64,000 nt of DNA, taken from NCBI GenBank assembly GCA_963667715.1, contig OY763926.1, positions 620,001 through 684,000 on the forward strand, written 5' to 3'. This document shows, one piece after another, positions 53,299 to 61,625 of the stretch. A program made the position numbers and the translations under genes. A model generated the notes under the pieces. It had not been told where the DNA came from and searched no databases. It was given only the letters and a program-made list of their open reading frames with translations. Within the stretch, counting starts at the first letter, position 1. Every line of letters begins with the position of its first letter. This stretch comes from JAFGDI01 sp963667715 (GTDB taxonomy: Bacteria; Planctomycetota; Phycisphaerae; Sedimentisphaerales; SM23-30).

Positions 53299-53556
53299 CC
53301 CATCTCCCTCTTATCCTACCAATCCTCGCATCCTAGCCATTATTCTTCTTCTCTCTTTGCGGGTGCGAAGCACCTTGCGCCTTTGCGTGAACAATTCTTA
53401 AATTATTCCTCTTCTTAAATCTGTGCCAATTAATCAATCAGCAGTTCGCGGTAGCGAACCCCTTTAAAATAATCCGTGGATAAAAAAACTATATATAATT
53501 ATATTTTCCCCTTGCATTATCCAACATATACCATATAATGACCTATCTAAACAGAC

Positions 53557-53630
53557 CGCGGGATGGAGCAGTCTGGTAGCTCGCCGGGCTCATAACCCGG
53601 AGGTCATAGGTTCGAATCCTATTCCCGCTA
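53557..53630 (+). tRNA. Initiator tRNA-fMet (anticodon CAT)
   Basis: 74 nt cloverleaf starting CGCGGGATGGAGCAGTCTGG. The anticodon loop CTCATAA sits on a stem with three consecutive G:C pairs (GGG/CCC), and position 1 C faces U72, a mismatch. Both are the marks of initiator tRNA. TTCGAAT T-loop. CCA is not encoded. A strong terminator and then an integrase gene follow, so the 3' end is probably an attachment site. Confidence 0.95.
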
Positions 53631-53642
53631 TTACTTGAAATT

Positions 53643-53678
53643 AAAGGACTTACGAGAAATCGTAGGTCCTTTTTTTTT
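53643..53678 (+). terminator. Terminator of the tRNA gene
   Basis: 13-bp stem AAAGGACTTACGA / TCGTAGGTCCTTT with a GAAA tetraloop and a single A:G-type mismatch site, followed by a long T-run. Confidence 0.9.
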
Positions 53679-53694
53679 GACAAAAAAGCCAAAC

Positions 53695-53716
53695 TGTGCC
53701 CTGTTTTGTGCCCTGT
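53695..53716. repeat. Two direct copies of TGTGCCCTGT by the integrase gene
   Basis: TGTGCCCTGT at 53695-53704 and 53707-53716, 12 bp apart, between the tRNA terminator and the integrase start. Short direct repeats here could be integrase arm sites; this is inference. Confidence 0.35.
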
Positions 53717-53773
53717 CAGAAAGTAATAGTGGCCTCCGAAGCTATGAGCTATCGAAAGAAGGAGAACACTAAA

Positions 53774-54934
53774 ATGGCGAGCATATACAAAAGAGCGAAG
53801 AATTATTATCTGAAATACTATGTCGGTTCTGAAGTAGTCCGGGTAAGCCTGAAAACCAAGTCTTACCAGATTGCCATGGAGAAGAAACGCCAGTTTGAAT
53901 CTGCCAAGGCCCAGGGACTAGGCAACCCACTTCCAAGCAAAACCCCGCTACCTGAAATCCTGGGGAAGTACGTTAATTATATCCGTGCCAGGAAGACGGC
54001 CAAAAGTGCCCAGACCGATATCTACTATTTGCGGTCAGTTTTTGGCGAAATCTGCACCGAACTGGAAAACACCAGCCGAGTCAACCGCAAAGGCACTCCA
54101 ACCAGAAAATCAAAAAATAAGCATCCGCAGCTGAAAAATATAAAAGCTGCCTGCCTGGAAGAGATAACCACCAGTCAAATATCAGAATTTGTTGCAGATC
54201 ACGTCCGAGTCCGTGGACTTGCCCCCAAAACAGCCAACAGGTACCGGGAAATACTTTGCAGACTTTTCAATTGGGCCATGGAAGAGGGCGGCGTAAAAAT
54301 GCCAGGAGACCGCAACCCGGCAGCAAAAGTAAGCAAATACCGGGAAAGAGCATCCGAAATTTCATTCCTGACAATGACACAGATCACAGAGCAGCTTAAC
54401 GCCCTGAAAGACACCCCACACTTGCAAATAATGGTTGCAATGTACATTTACGCCGGACTGAGAAGAGAAGAGCTTCTCTGGCTCACCAGAGAAGATGTAA
54501 GCCTGAGAAAAGGAATGATAAGCGTTAGAGCTAAAACCATTAACGGCCAATACTGGGAACCCAAAACCAAGGTAAACCGGGCCGTACCGATCAGCAAAGC
54601 CCTCCGGGAATTCCTGACAAACTACACACCAAGACCATCAATAGGCGGCTGGTACTTCCCCAGCCCCAAAGGCACCCACTACGACCCGGACAACTTCAGC
54701 CGAGACCTCAGAAAAGCCAATAAAGAGGCAAAATTGAAATGGGCCTGCCTTGACTATCGCCACACCTTCGGCAGCCAATTAGCCATGAAAGGAGAAAGCC
54801 TGTACAAGATCAGTAAACTAATGGGCAACTCCCCGGAAATCTGCCGCCGCCATTACGCAGCAGTAATCCCCGAAAGCCTGATGGACTGCGTAGACTTCGA
54901 AACCCAAACCAACCCAGCAAGATACCTGGGCTAA
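53774..54934 (+). CDS. Tyrosine recombinase/phage-type integrase
   Basis: 386 residues from the ATG at 53774, which has AAGGAG upstream; an in-frame ATG at 53696 would read through the TGTGCCCTGT repeats. N-terminal arm-binding start ASIYKRAKNYYLKYYVGSEV, SAM-like core-binding domain (about 60-175), then the catalytic domain: Arg230 in YAGLRREELLWL, a beta-hairpin Lys near 264, Arg329 in DYRHTFGSQ, and Tyr361 in RRHYAAV. The usual His before Arg329 is Leu326 and the usual LGH His is Asn352. It lies 144 bp after the initiator tRNA and presumably inserted the island to its right. Confidence 0.92.
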   Translation: MASIYKRAKNYYLKYYVGSEVVRVSLKTKSYQIAMEKKRQFESAKAQGLGNPLPSKTPLPEILGKYVNYIRARKTAKSAQTDIYYLRSVFGEICTELENTSRVNRKGTPTRKSKNKHPQLKNIKAACLEEITTSQISEFVADHVRVRGLAPKTANRYREILCRLFNWAMEEGGVKMPGDRNPAAKVSKYRERASEISFLTMTQITEQLNALKDTPHLQIMVAMYIYAGLRREELLWLTREDVSLRKGMISVRAKTINGQYWEPKTKVNRAVPISKALREFLTNYTPRPSIGGWYFPSPKGTHYDPDNFSRDLRKANKEAKLKWACLDYRHTFGSQLAMKGESLYKISKLMGNSPEICRRHYAAVIPESLMDCVDFETQTNPARYLG

Positions 54935-54936
54935 AA

Positions 54937-55038
54937 ACAAAGCTATATAGGTAAAACCCAATGGCCGGGTCACGATCCGCCCTCCCCGGGCGGCTTTCGC
55001 AATCCGGCCATTAGGTCCTGACTCTGATTTAGCTTTGT
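54937..55038. repeat. Nested triple inverted-repeat element after the integrase
   Basis: Three concentric inverted repeats: ACAAAGCTA/TAGCTTTGT (54937-54945, 55030-55038), AATGGCCGG/CCGGCCATT (54960-54968, 55004-55012) and CCGCCC/GGGCGG (54977-54982, 54988-54993). The whole 102 bp can fold into one long bulged hairpin. No T-run follows. It could be a structured RNA, a recombination substrate or a small palindromic mobile element. Confidence 0.7.
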
Positions 55039-55131
55039 AAATATGGATCAATATTGTAAAATAATCAAATGAAAACAAATTTATCAGATACACAAAACTG
55101 ATAAAGCAGTAAAAATATATGGAGTATGATA

Positions 55132-55623
55132 ATGGGTATTACAATTCATTGGCAAAGACAAGAACAATACGATGCCGAAACTTTTGCAGATGCAAGATTT
55201 GAATTCCAGGGAATAACAAATGATATTGCCAGGGGGAAAGACAGGCTATTTTCAATGGCTGGCCCTGACGGCAGCCCCGATAGTGACCCAATATTAAATG
55301 ATGAGCAGATTGTCTTTAACGGCCTTGCTCCACAATCTTGTGAACCATTTATCTTTAATCGCACCCAACAGCCACGACCGGGCCGGGATTATGTCAGCAG
55401 TTTTTGCAAAACTGGCAATCTTCCTTATACAATAGGCGTCCAATGTGCTCTATTGGTATTAAAAAAGTATTTCGGCAACCAGATAACTATTTATTCTGAC
55501 TCTACTATCAGCCAAGAAAGCTGGGAAAAAGCCTTGTCAGCCTGCCGATCATCAACAGACAATACAAGATTTGAAGGCGGTTATGAAAAATTAAAACTAA
55601 GTAATCCAGAAATAACAGAATAA
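55132..55623 (+). CDS. Hypothetical protein on the island
   Basis: 163 residues from the ATG at 55132 (GGAG 7 bases upstream); an ATG at 55126 is also possible. Begins MGITIHWQRQEQYDAETFAD; a later stretch TGNLPYTIGVQCALLVLKKY is the best-formed helix region. No signal peptide or membrane segment, and no catalytic motif that I recognise. It lies four bases before the vsr remnant on the same strand and convergent with the restriction-like operon. It might be an accessory or regulator of that locus, but this is only from position. Confidence 0.65.
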   Translation: MGITIHWQRQEQYDAETFADARFEFQGITNDIARGKDRLFSMAGPDGSPDSDPILNDEQIVFNGLAPQSCEPFIFNRTQQPRPGRDYVSSFCKTGNLPYTIGVQCALLVLKKYFGNQITIYSDSTISQESWEKALSACRSSTDNTRFEGGYEKLKLSNPEITE

Positions 55624-55627
55624 CGTT

Positions 55628-55900
55628 ATGGCAGACCACATAACTAAAGAAAAACGAAGCTGGAACATGTCCAGAATTCGCAGTAAAAATACAAAACCGG
55701 AACTGATCATACGATCATTACTGCACAAAATGGGGTATAGATTCAGGCTTCATAGAAAAGACCTTCCCGGCAAACCGGGTATTATACTCCCGAAATACAA
55801 AACAGTCATTTTTGTCCATGGATGTATTTAAGACAGGCATAAAGACTGCAAACGCTGCACATCTCCAAAATCAAATCAGGAATACTGGAATGAAATTTAG
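55628..55900 (+). pseudogene. vsr: Broken very-short-patch repair endonuclease gene (vsr)
   Basis: The first 67 codons are clearly Vsr: TKEKRSWNMSRIRSKNTKPE and LPKYKTVIFVHGC. Position 51, the catalytic Asp in E. coli Vsr, is Gly here (GKPGII); codon 68, Trp in Vsr, is TAA. The frame continues as DRHKDCKRCTSPKSNQEYWN to a TAG at 55898, still resembling Vsr, then ends about 40-60 codons short. So it has lost its active site, a reading frame and its C-terminus. Intact Vsr repairs T:G mismatches left by deamination of 5-methylcytosine, which fits the C5 methyltransferase of this locus. Confidence 0.9.
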
Positions 55901-57969
55901 TTTGCATTATCTGCAAAATAAAAACCTTCCTTTATTGCTTTTTTTTCAGCATCTAGGAGTATTTTCGCTTGTTTATCAGTTGGAAACTTAACAGGTATTT
56001 GTTTCGCTATACTAAGAATATTCATCTCTTTCGGCGTAAATATTTTAACTTCTTCTTCAACAAGCCATGCATGTAACACACACCAATAATCCGCCCCTTT
56101 ATCAAATACTAATGTTTGTTCATTTACACTATCTTCTATCTTTTGCTCTTTTACTGCTTCGCTAACCTGTTCTTGTTCCACCGAGGCGTCTATCAGCTCC
56201 GCCTCAAAACCTTCCATAAAAGAATAGCTGCTTTCTCTTACTTTATCCCAACATTTAGGCTGTTTACACCATTGTGTTACATTAGTAGATTCATGCGGAG
56301 TATCTTTAATCAAATCATTGATCACTTTTGCTAACCCAAGAAGTTGAACTTCCAAACTTTCTGTCAGCTTTTGATTTTGCCATATCCAACCGTAATCCAA
56401 TACTTTATTAAGAGCTTCAATCTCGTAAATCAATTTGGATATTGTATACGTTACAATATTTGCTTTATAACCGCCATACCAATCCTGTTTCATAATAACA
56501 CCATCAAGGTATTTGAACACCATCGCTTTAGCAACCAGTCTCTTAAAATAATGTTCATTGTAAACTTCACTTGCCTTATCCCACTGCTCACCAATATCAG
56601 ATGCAAATTTAGCAAAATTAGATTGAGCTCCCTTACTAACCACATACGGCATCTTTGCAAAGGAGTTTTCATATTTAGCCAAATCTGTCTTAGTAAACAT
56701 CTGTAATTTCGGATTTTGACTAACAAACTTTTTCTTATCTGATTCAGTCAGCATAGCCTGTTTGTTTGCATATTGCCCCCTTGCCCTCTCATAAAACCAA
56801 TGAGTCTCCCTAACATCCCCTTCTGGTGATGGAGCCCAAAGTCTGCGAGACAATTCTTCTATTCGCAAATGATATGGGTGATTAGAGAAAAAGTCCGCCG
56901 CATTAACTTTATTTTGCGTATTTGCATACTCAGAAATCCTGGGAACTACATCACTTACACTACCAGAAGAAATCACCGACAATTTCATCTGAACAAATAC
57001 TTTTGAAATATCAATATCTTTATTATTTTTATATGTCGTATATATTGAAGCCGTAGTTTGACCCCCATTTACAATTTGCAAATTATTGATTTTTGTAATA
57101 GAATTGTTTGAATCACGTACCACTGCTTCTGCCGTGGCGGTTAAACCATTATTGTATGCAAAAAACATTTCTGGTTCATTTACAATTGTACTTCTAAGTC
57201 CCCTATTGATTTTAGTCTTGAACTGCAAAAAAGTTCTAACATTCTGCTCAAGTAGCCTCTCGCCATATCGCTCATACAGCATAGCAAGAAGAGAACCAGG
57301 TAAAACAACTAAAAAGGATTCACACTCTGCCGAGCCAGTAAAAGCAGGAAGGCAGGGAATGGGCTCATCAGAAAAATCTGAAACTTCAATTTCAATATTT
57401 TCCTTTTCCTGACCAGAAATCTCAATTCTATGCAGCCTTGAAATGTCCCAAATATCGTAAGAGCAAGTAATGTTATTTATTTTTTTATTAGGAATTCCCT
57501 TAACCCGTTCACTTAGAACTGCGTTAGTTAATAATATAAAACGAATACTTGAAATGGGAAATATTTCTGTTGAACATATATTTAATGCTATTTCAAACGC
57601 ATCATTACTTTCTTCGAGCGACTGATAAAATGCTGTCGACAGGCTATTTGTATAAAATCTTTCTACTCTTTTAAAATTACGATCAACATCGGAATTTGCA
57701 ATACTGCAAACTTCAGCATCATCTTTGTAGTCAGATATTATTAAATCTAAACGCTCAAAATTTTCATTGTAACTCCAGGCATCAGCATATATACCTTTAG
57801 TCTCTTTCTTAAATCCAATATTCTGAAAACCGTCAGTTATGATATCTTGAGACTCTAAGTATCCGCACATCAAATCAGTAAAAACTGATTTGTAAAAGTC
57901 ACTTTCAGCCCCTGCCTTAGCATACACTTCCTGCATAAACTCATTGTAATAATCTTCTATAGACAGCAT
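55897..57969 (-). CDS. AIPR-family protein (abortive infection phage resistance)
   Basis: 690 residues. The AIPR signature is clear: MFFAYNNGLTATAE (residues 268-281) and INNLQIVNGGQTTASIY (294-310), with FERLDLIISDYKD near residue 71 resembling a nuclease-like beta strand of these proteins. The family is named for an abortive-infection protein against phage and recurs in operons with Z1 and PD-(D/E)XK proteins. It is the last gene of the five-gene operon, 7 bp after the nuclease gene. Its C-terminus overlaps the vsr remnant by 4 bp. Biochemical activity is unproven. Confidence 0.88.
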   Translation of the reverse strand: MLSIEDYYNEFMQEVYAKAGAESDFYKSVFTDLMCGYLESQDIITDGFQNIGFKKETKGIYADAWSYNENFERLDLIISDYKDDAEVCSIANSDVDRNFKRVERFYTNSLSTAFYQSLEESNDAFEIALNICSTEIFPISSIRFILLTNAVLSERVKGIPNKKINNITCSYDIWDISRLHRIEISGQEKENIEIEVSDFSDEPIPCLPAFTGSAECESFLVVLPGSLLAMLYERYGERLLEQNVRTFLQFKTKINRGLRSTIVNEPEMFFAYNNGLTATAEAVVRDSNNSITKINNLQIVNGGQTTASIYTTYKNNKDIDISKVFVQMKLSVISSGSVSDVVPRISEYANTQNKVNAADFFSNHPYHLRIEELSRRLWAPSPEGDVRETHWFYERARGQYANKQAMLTESDKKKFVSQNPKLQMFTKTDLAKYENSFAKMPYVVSKGAQSNFAKFASDIGEQWDKASEVYNEHYFKRLVAKAMVFKYLDGVIMKQDWYGGYKANIVTYTISKLIYEIEALNKVLDYGWIWQNQKLTESLEVQLLGLAKVINDLIKDTPHESTNVTQWCKQPKCWDKVRESSYSFMEGFEAELIDASVEQEQVSEAVKEQKIEDSVNEQTLVFDKGADYWCVLHAWLVEEEVKIFTPKEMNILSIAKQIPVKFPTDKQAKILLDAEKKAIKEGFYFADNAN

Positions 57970-57976
57970 AACACGC

Positions 57977-58936
57977 TCACAATCCTAAATTGCACTTAAA
58001 ATTCTCACATTCCAGCAAAGATATAGAATAGGATACTTTCTCAATCCCATTATCTACATTTTGCATACTAATACGAGGAAAACCATCTCTTACATCATAG
58101 ACTTGCACATCAGACAAAACATAGCTAAATTCATTATACTCATCAGTATAAAAATATCCAACCTGCATTAAAAGGTTATTAAATTTTTCAAACAAGCCTC
58201 CACCGCTGTCAATCAATTTTTCATTGATACTTTTTACAACTTTAGGTAAAGTCAATGAATCCGAATCTTCTTTAGGACACCTGCCTAAAGTAACTACATA
58301 AAGATACATTTTAGGCAGCTGAGGACATAATTGCTCCAAAGAAGATATCCTTACCATTGGATTAGTCGTGCCAGATTGGCATTTCACCTCAACGGCACAA
58401 TTTCTAATATTAAAATCCTGCGGGGCATCATTAGGACCTTGCCAAAATTCAACAGCATTCTCAATTGAAAAAACAGGATCTAACTCCCTTTCGATAAACA
58501 GCAACTCCCCCAAAAGTCCTTTAATTTTTTCTTCTGAAAGAATATTAGGATTGCCTTTTTTAAGAAACTCTCTCCATCTATGCAACCTTCTTACTACTAC
58601 CTTAACAGCTAATTCTGCATCAAGTACACTACTTGACGCCAAGACTATATCTTTACATAAAGCAAGAAAGAGTTCCCAATTCTCCAGTTCATTCAATACA
58701 ATAGCGAAATGTATTTTATCTCCATGGGGTACCTTTTGAAAATACAAATCAATACCATTTAATTTGGGAAGCTTAGGTTTAGTTAGCGTATCACTATTTA
58801 TAGAAAACAATAATAAGTATTTCCCAGCCATGTCACGTCCCCAAAACAGATCCAATGGATGACCACTGTCAACTCTTATGAGATTAACATTTTCCTTAGG
58901 CACACTAATACTGTCCCATGGATTACTTTGTTTCAT
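57977..58936 (-). CDS. PD-(D/E)XK motif protein (DUF4420-like nuclease)
   Basis: 319 residues. The nuclease core is visible: Glu144 in KGLLGELLFIERELD, Asp174 in DAPQDFNI, and Glu183-x-Lys185 in CAVEVKCQSGT, the restriction-endonuclease fold layout. This family is a regular companion of Z1 and GHKL-ATPase proteins in restriction-like loci, and I take it as the likely DNA-cutting subunit. It overlaps the Z1 gene by 14 bp and precedes AIPR by 7 bp, so translation is coupled. Starts with MKQSNPWDSI. Confidence 0.88.
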   Translation of the reverse strand: MKQSNPWDSISVPKENVNLIRVDSGHPLDLFWGRDMAGKYLLLFSINSDTLTKPKLPKLNGIDLYFQKVPHGDKIHFAIVLNELENWELFLALCKDIVLASSSVLDAELAVKVVVRRLHRWREFLKKGNPNILSEEKIKGLLGELLFIERELDPVFSIENAVEFWQGPNDAPQDFNIRNCAVEVKCQSGTTNPMVRISSLEQLCPQLPKMYLYVVTLGRCPKEDSDSLTLPKVVKSINEKLIDSGGGLFEKFNNLLMQVGYFYTDEYNEFSYVLSDVQVYDVRDGFPRISMQNVDNGIEKVSYSISLLECENFKCNLGL

Positions 58937-61625
58937 ATTCTACATCCTCATTATCTTCTACAGAATCGGCGTATTCTTTCTGCCACCAAACAGTATTAAC
59001 TTTATATTCAACATGCTCGTTAGGGCCGCCATAGGGAAATGCCAAACTGCAGGCCGCTACACTCTTTATAGTCTTTTCCTTTTGGCCTTTTGCATCTTTA
59101 TAGGTAAAATCAATAACGTGAAGCATCAATAGAGGTTTGTTCCTTTTTTCTCGATAATCGCTATCAGAAAGCTTATTGCCGCTTTTCTCGATCTGACTTA
59201 TCTGTTCATCTGTCAAACCTACGATCTCATCGCCACCAGTTGCCACCCTCCTATTACCACATACAATATTATTACCGCCATCTATTGAACAAGTTCTGGT
59301 TTCTGGAATAACTTCTACCCCAGGCACAACATTAACGGGTTCCCTTTTAGCGTTTGATAAACCTATTAACGCTACATGCCAAGTATCATAATCTTCTTTT
59401 TTCGACAATCTATGTATATAATCAGTAAGCGGCTCCTTTGCCATAGCAACGCACTCCTGATGATGGATAAAACTGTTAACAAATCGCACAACACCTTCAA
59501 ATGGAACATTTTCCCAAAAACACCCTTTTATCGATTTCCTTTTTCCTTCATTAACTTTAATACCATTTTCATTAGCATATTCAATCATGTTTTTTAAACA
59601 CTCATAATTCTTGTCTAAACTCTTTCTATCTTTCAGTAGCTTATTACTTTCAACAACTCTGCCGGCAAGCCCTATTTGCCTAGAAACAGTCTTTCCAGAC
59701 CGCATTTTATTTCTAGCAGTTACAATCAAAGCTTCAGGGTGACACCTAACACATAAACCAAAATCTCTTGGAGTTAAATTTGCCATTTTCATTCTATGGA
59801 ATTCCCTTCTAAGTTCTTGAACAACTCCAGCGATATGAGCATACCATGACCTAGCATCTTCTGTCATATAAAGTCTGCACAAATCTGAATAATAATCCCT
59901 GTACCCAAACCATCTTCCCATTTGCATCAATGTATCATACATAATAGAATTACGTAAAAAGTACGAAACTGTCAGTCCTTCGAGAGTAAGCCCTCTCGAC
60001 AAGCTCAACCCTCCAACAGCAATAACATTTCTACCATTAGGATATGTTTTTTTATCATAATCTAAAGGCTCAGCATTAGCTGATGAATTCACCTCAATAA
60101 CATCTATAGGGTCACATGCAGCAGATAGCTTTCTCTGAACATCCCCCCATCTAAATTCACTAGTATCAAATTCTTTTTCCCAAACAACTTTCAATTGACT
60201 AATCAATGAATTCTTTAATGCATCTTCCTCAGATAATAATGAGTAGTTCTTTATTGCTTCTTTCACTGAATCCAAATATTTATCAACCAACACCCTCACA
60301 TTACTCTGTACTATCGTAAAACGACTCACATTAATCATCATTGAATTATGCTGTCCCTCTTGCTTTCTTAATAGCCGAATAGATCTAATTAAAACAAAAG
60401 AACTAACAGCCTCTTTTAAGCTTTCTGGTAATTCATCAGGTGAAAAGTTTTTTTCGTGTCTAATAGGCAGTAAATCTCCATTGTCCCAAATAGTTCTGAC
60501 AATATCCAATTTAGGCTCTTCTGAAAAAATGGTATCTGGACCAATATAGTTGTCAGGTGCTTCAAGGTTGATAATAAAATGCTTTGGAAATAAGTCATCT
60601 CCAAGCATTTCACTCTCCGTTTCAGGTTCGATAAAAATATTTGCAAAAGGTGTTGCGGTATATCCAACATAAGAAGAACGGTTAAATAGATTCAACAATT
60701 TCCTAATGCCTTTGTTGATCGCGGTAGTCTCTTCTGAATCCTGCTTCGTATTTATTGATGCATGATCTGCTTCATCATCAATCACGAGCATTGGAAAATC
60801 ACCAAAGCTGGTATTGGTGCCATCCAGCCAATTATAAAGATTCTTCAAAGTATTAGCATTTTTTTTCACAACCACAACTAATGGCTCACTAAAAGCACTA
60901 AGGTTACCAATAATTGTATTAGCCGTCCCTTTCTTAAAATCCTCTTTCTTATTTGTAAACGAAACCGGCAGCCGCTCCCTTTCATACTCACCAACACCTA
61001 TAAGCTTTTCACTCATAGGAATAGTTTCATCTAAAAACCTTATGCTGTCCAACCCGACAAACCCTTCATCAATACGCTCCTGCGTTTGATTCCTAAGCGA
61101 ATTAAGCATACCGGCTAAAACAATAATAATTTTGTAACCAGCATCAGCAGCTTTACAGATTAACGATGTATAGTTTGCTGTTTTACCAGACTGCACATGC
61201 CCAACGACCATCCCTTTTCTTTTCCAAGAGATTTGCTCATTAGGATCACCAATTCTGTCGAGAATCTGATCTGTAATGTGATCCATTTCACTAATTACTT
61301 TTTTGCTGTATTGTTTACCCTCTAAATATCTTTTATGTCTTCCCCAATAGTACCACTCGATTTCATATTTGTTCAGCCACGGCTTAGGATCACCATCATC
61401 AATCAGCCAAGCAGGTTCAACATTTATAGAAAACCTCTCTTGAATACGCCTGCATATTCTATTAACGTCTTCATCTTCTAAGAAAAAATCTGATTGTAGC
61501 ATTTTATAAACTTCAGCCTGCTTTAAAATAACGCTTTTAATCACATCTTCATTTCGAAGCCCAGAATCTATTCCCCTAAGCATCTTATCCGCTGAATCTT
61601 CAATCCTGTTAAGAATATCACTCAT
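58923..61625 (-). CDS. Z1-domain protein, P-loop helicase-like
   Basis: 900 residues from the ATG at 61625, which overlaps the ATPase stop by 8 bp. Walker A GHVQSGKTANYT (142-153), Walker B MLVIDDEADHAS (279-290, DEAD-like), and a motif VI-like QMGRWFGYRDYY in the second half preceded by GGLSLSRGLTLEGL. These mark a superfamily 2-type helicase/translocase core with the Z1 domain, linked to restriction-modification-like operons. It probably moves along or remodels DNA and couples ATP use to the nuclease encoded next. No signal peptide. Confidence 0.9.
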   Translation of the reverse strand: MSDILNRIEDSADKMLRGIDSGLRNEDVIKSVILKQAEVYKMLQSDFFLEDEDVNRICRRIQERFSINVEPAWLIDDGDPKPWLNKYEIEWYYWGRHKRYLEGKQYSKKVISEMDHITDQILDRIGDPNEQISWKRKGMVVGHVQSGKTANYTSLICKAADAGYKIIIVLAGMLNSLRNQTQERIDEGFVGLDSIRFLDETIPMSEKLIGVGEYERERLPVSFTNKKEDFKKGTANTIIGNLSAFSEPLVVVVKKNANTLKNLYNWLDGTNTSFGDFPMLVIDDEADHASINTKQDSEETTAINKGIRKLLNLFNRSSYVGYTATPFANIFIEPETESEMLGDDLFPKHFIINLEAPDNYIGPDTIFSEEPKLDIVRTIWDNGDLLPIRHEKNFSPDELPESLKEAVSSFVLIRSIRLLRKQEGQHNSMMINVSRFTIVQSNVRVLVDKYLDSVKEAIKNYSLLSEEDALKNSLISQLKVVWEKEFDTSEFRWGDVQRKLSAACDPIDVIEVNSSANAEPLDYDKKTYPNGRNVIAVGGLSLSRGLTLEGLTVSYFLRNSIMYDTLMQMGRWFGYRDYYSDLCRLYMTEDARSWYAHIAGVVQELRREFHRMKMANLTPRDFGLCVRCHPEALIVTARNKMRSGKTVSRQIGLAGRVVESNKLLKDRKSLDKNYECLKNMIEYANENGIKVNEGKRKSIKGCFWENVPFEGVVRFVNSFIHHQECVAMAKEPLTDYIHRLSKKEDYDTWHVALIGLSNAKREPVNVVPGVEVIPETRTCSIDGGNNIVCGNRRVATGGDEIVGLTDEQISQIEKSGNKLSDSDYREKRNKPLLMLHVIDFTYKDAKGQKEKTIKSVAACSLAFPYGGPNEHVEYKVNTVWWQKEYADSVEDNEDVEYETK

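Noticed and set aside
53557..53630. Elongator tRNA-Met
   Set aside because: The C1:U72 mismatch and three G:C pairs below the anticodon loop indicate the initiator form.
54937..55038. Integron attC site
   Set aside because: The nested palindrome lacks the RYYYAAC/GTTRRRY core sites, and the integrase is a phage-type enzyme without the IntI-specific insertion that I could see.
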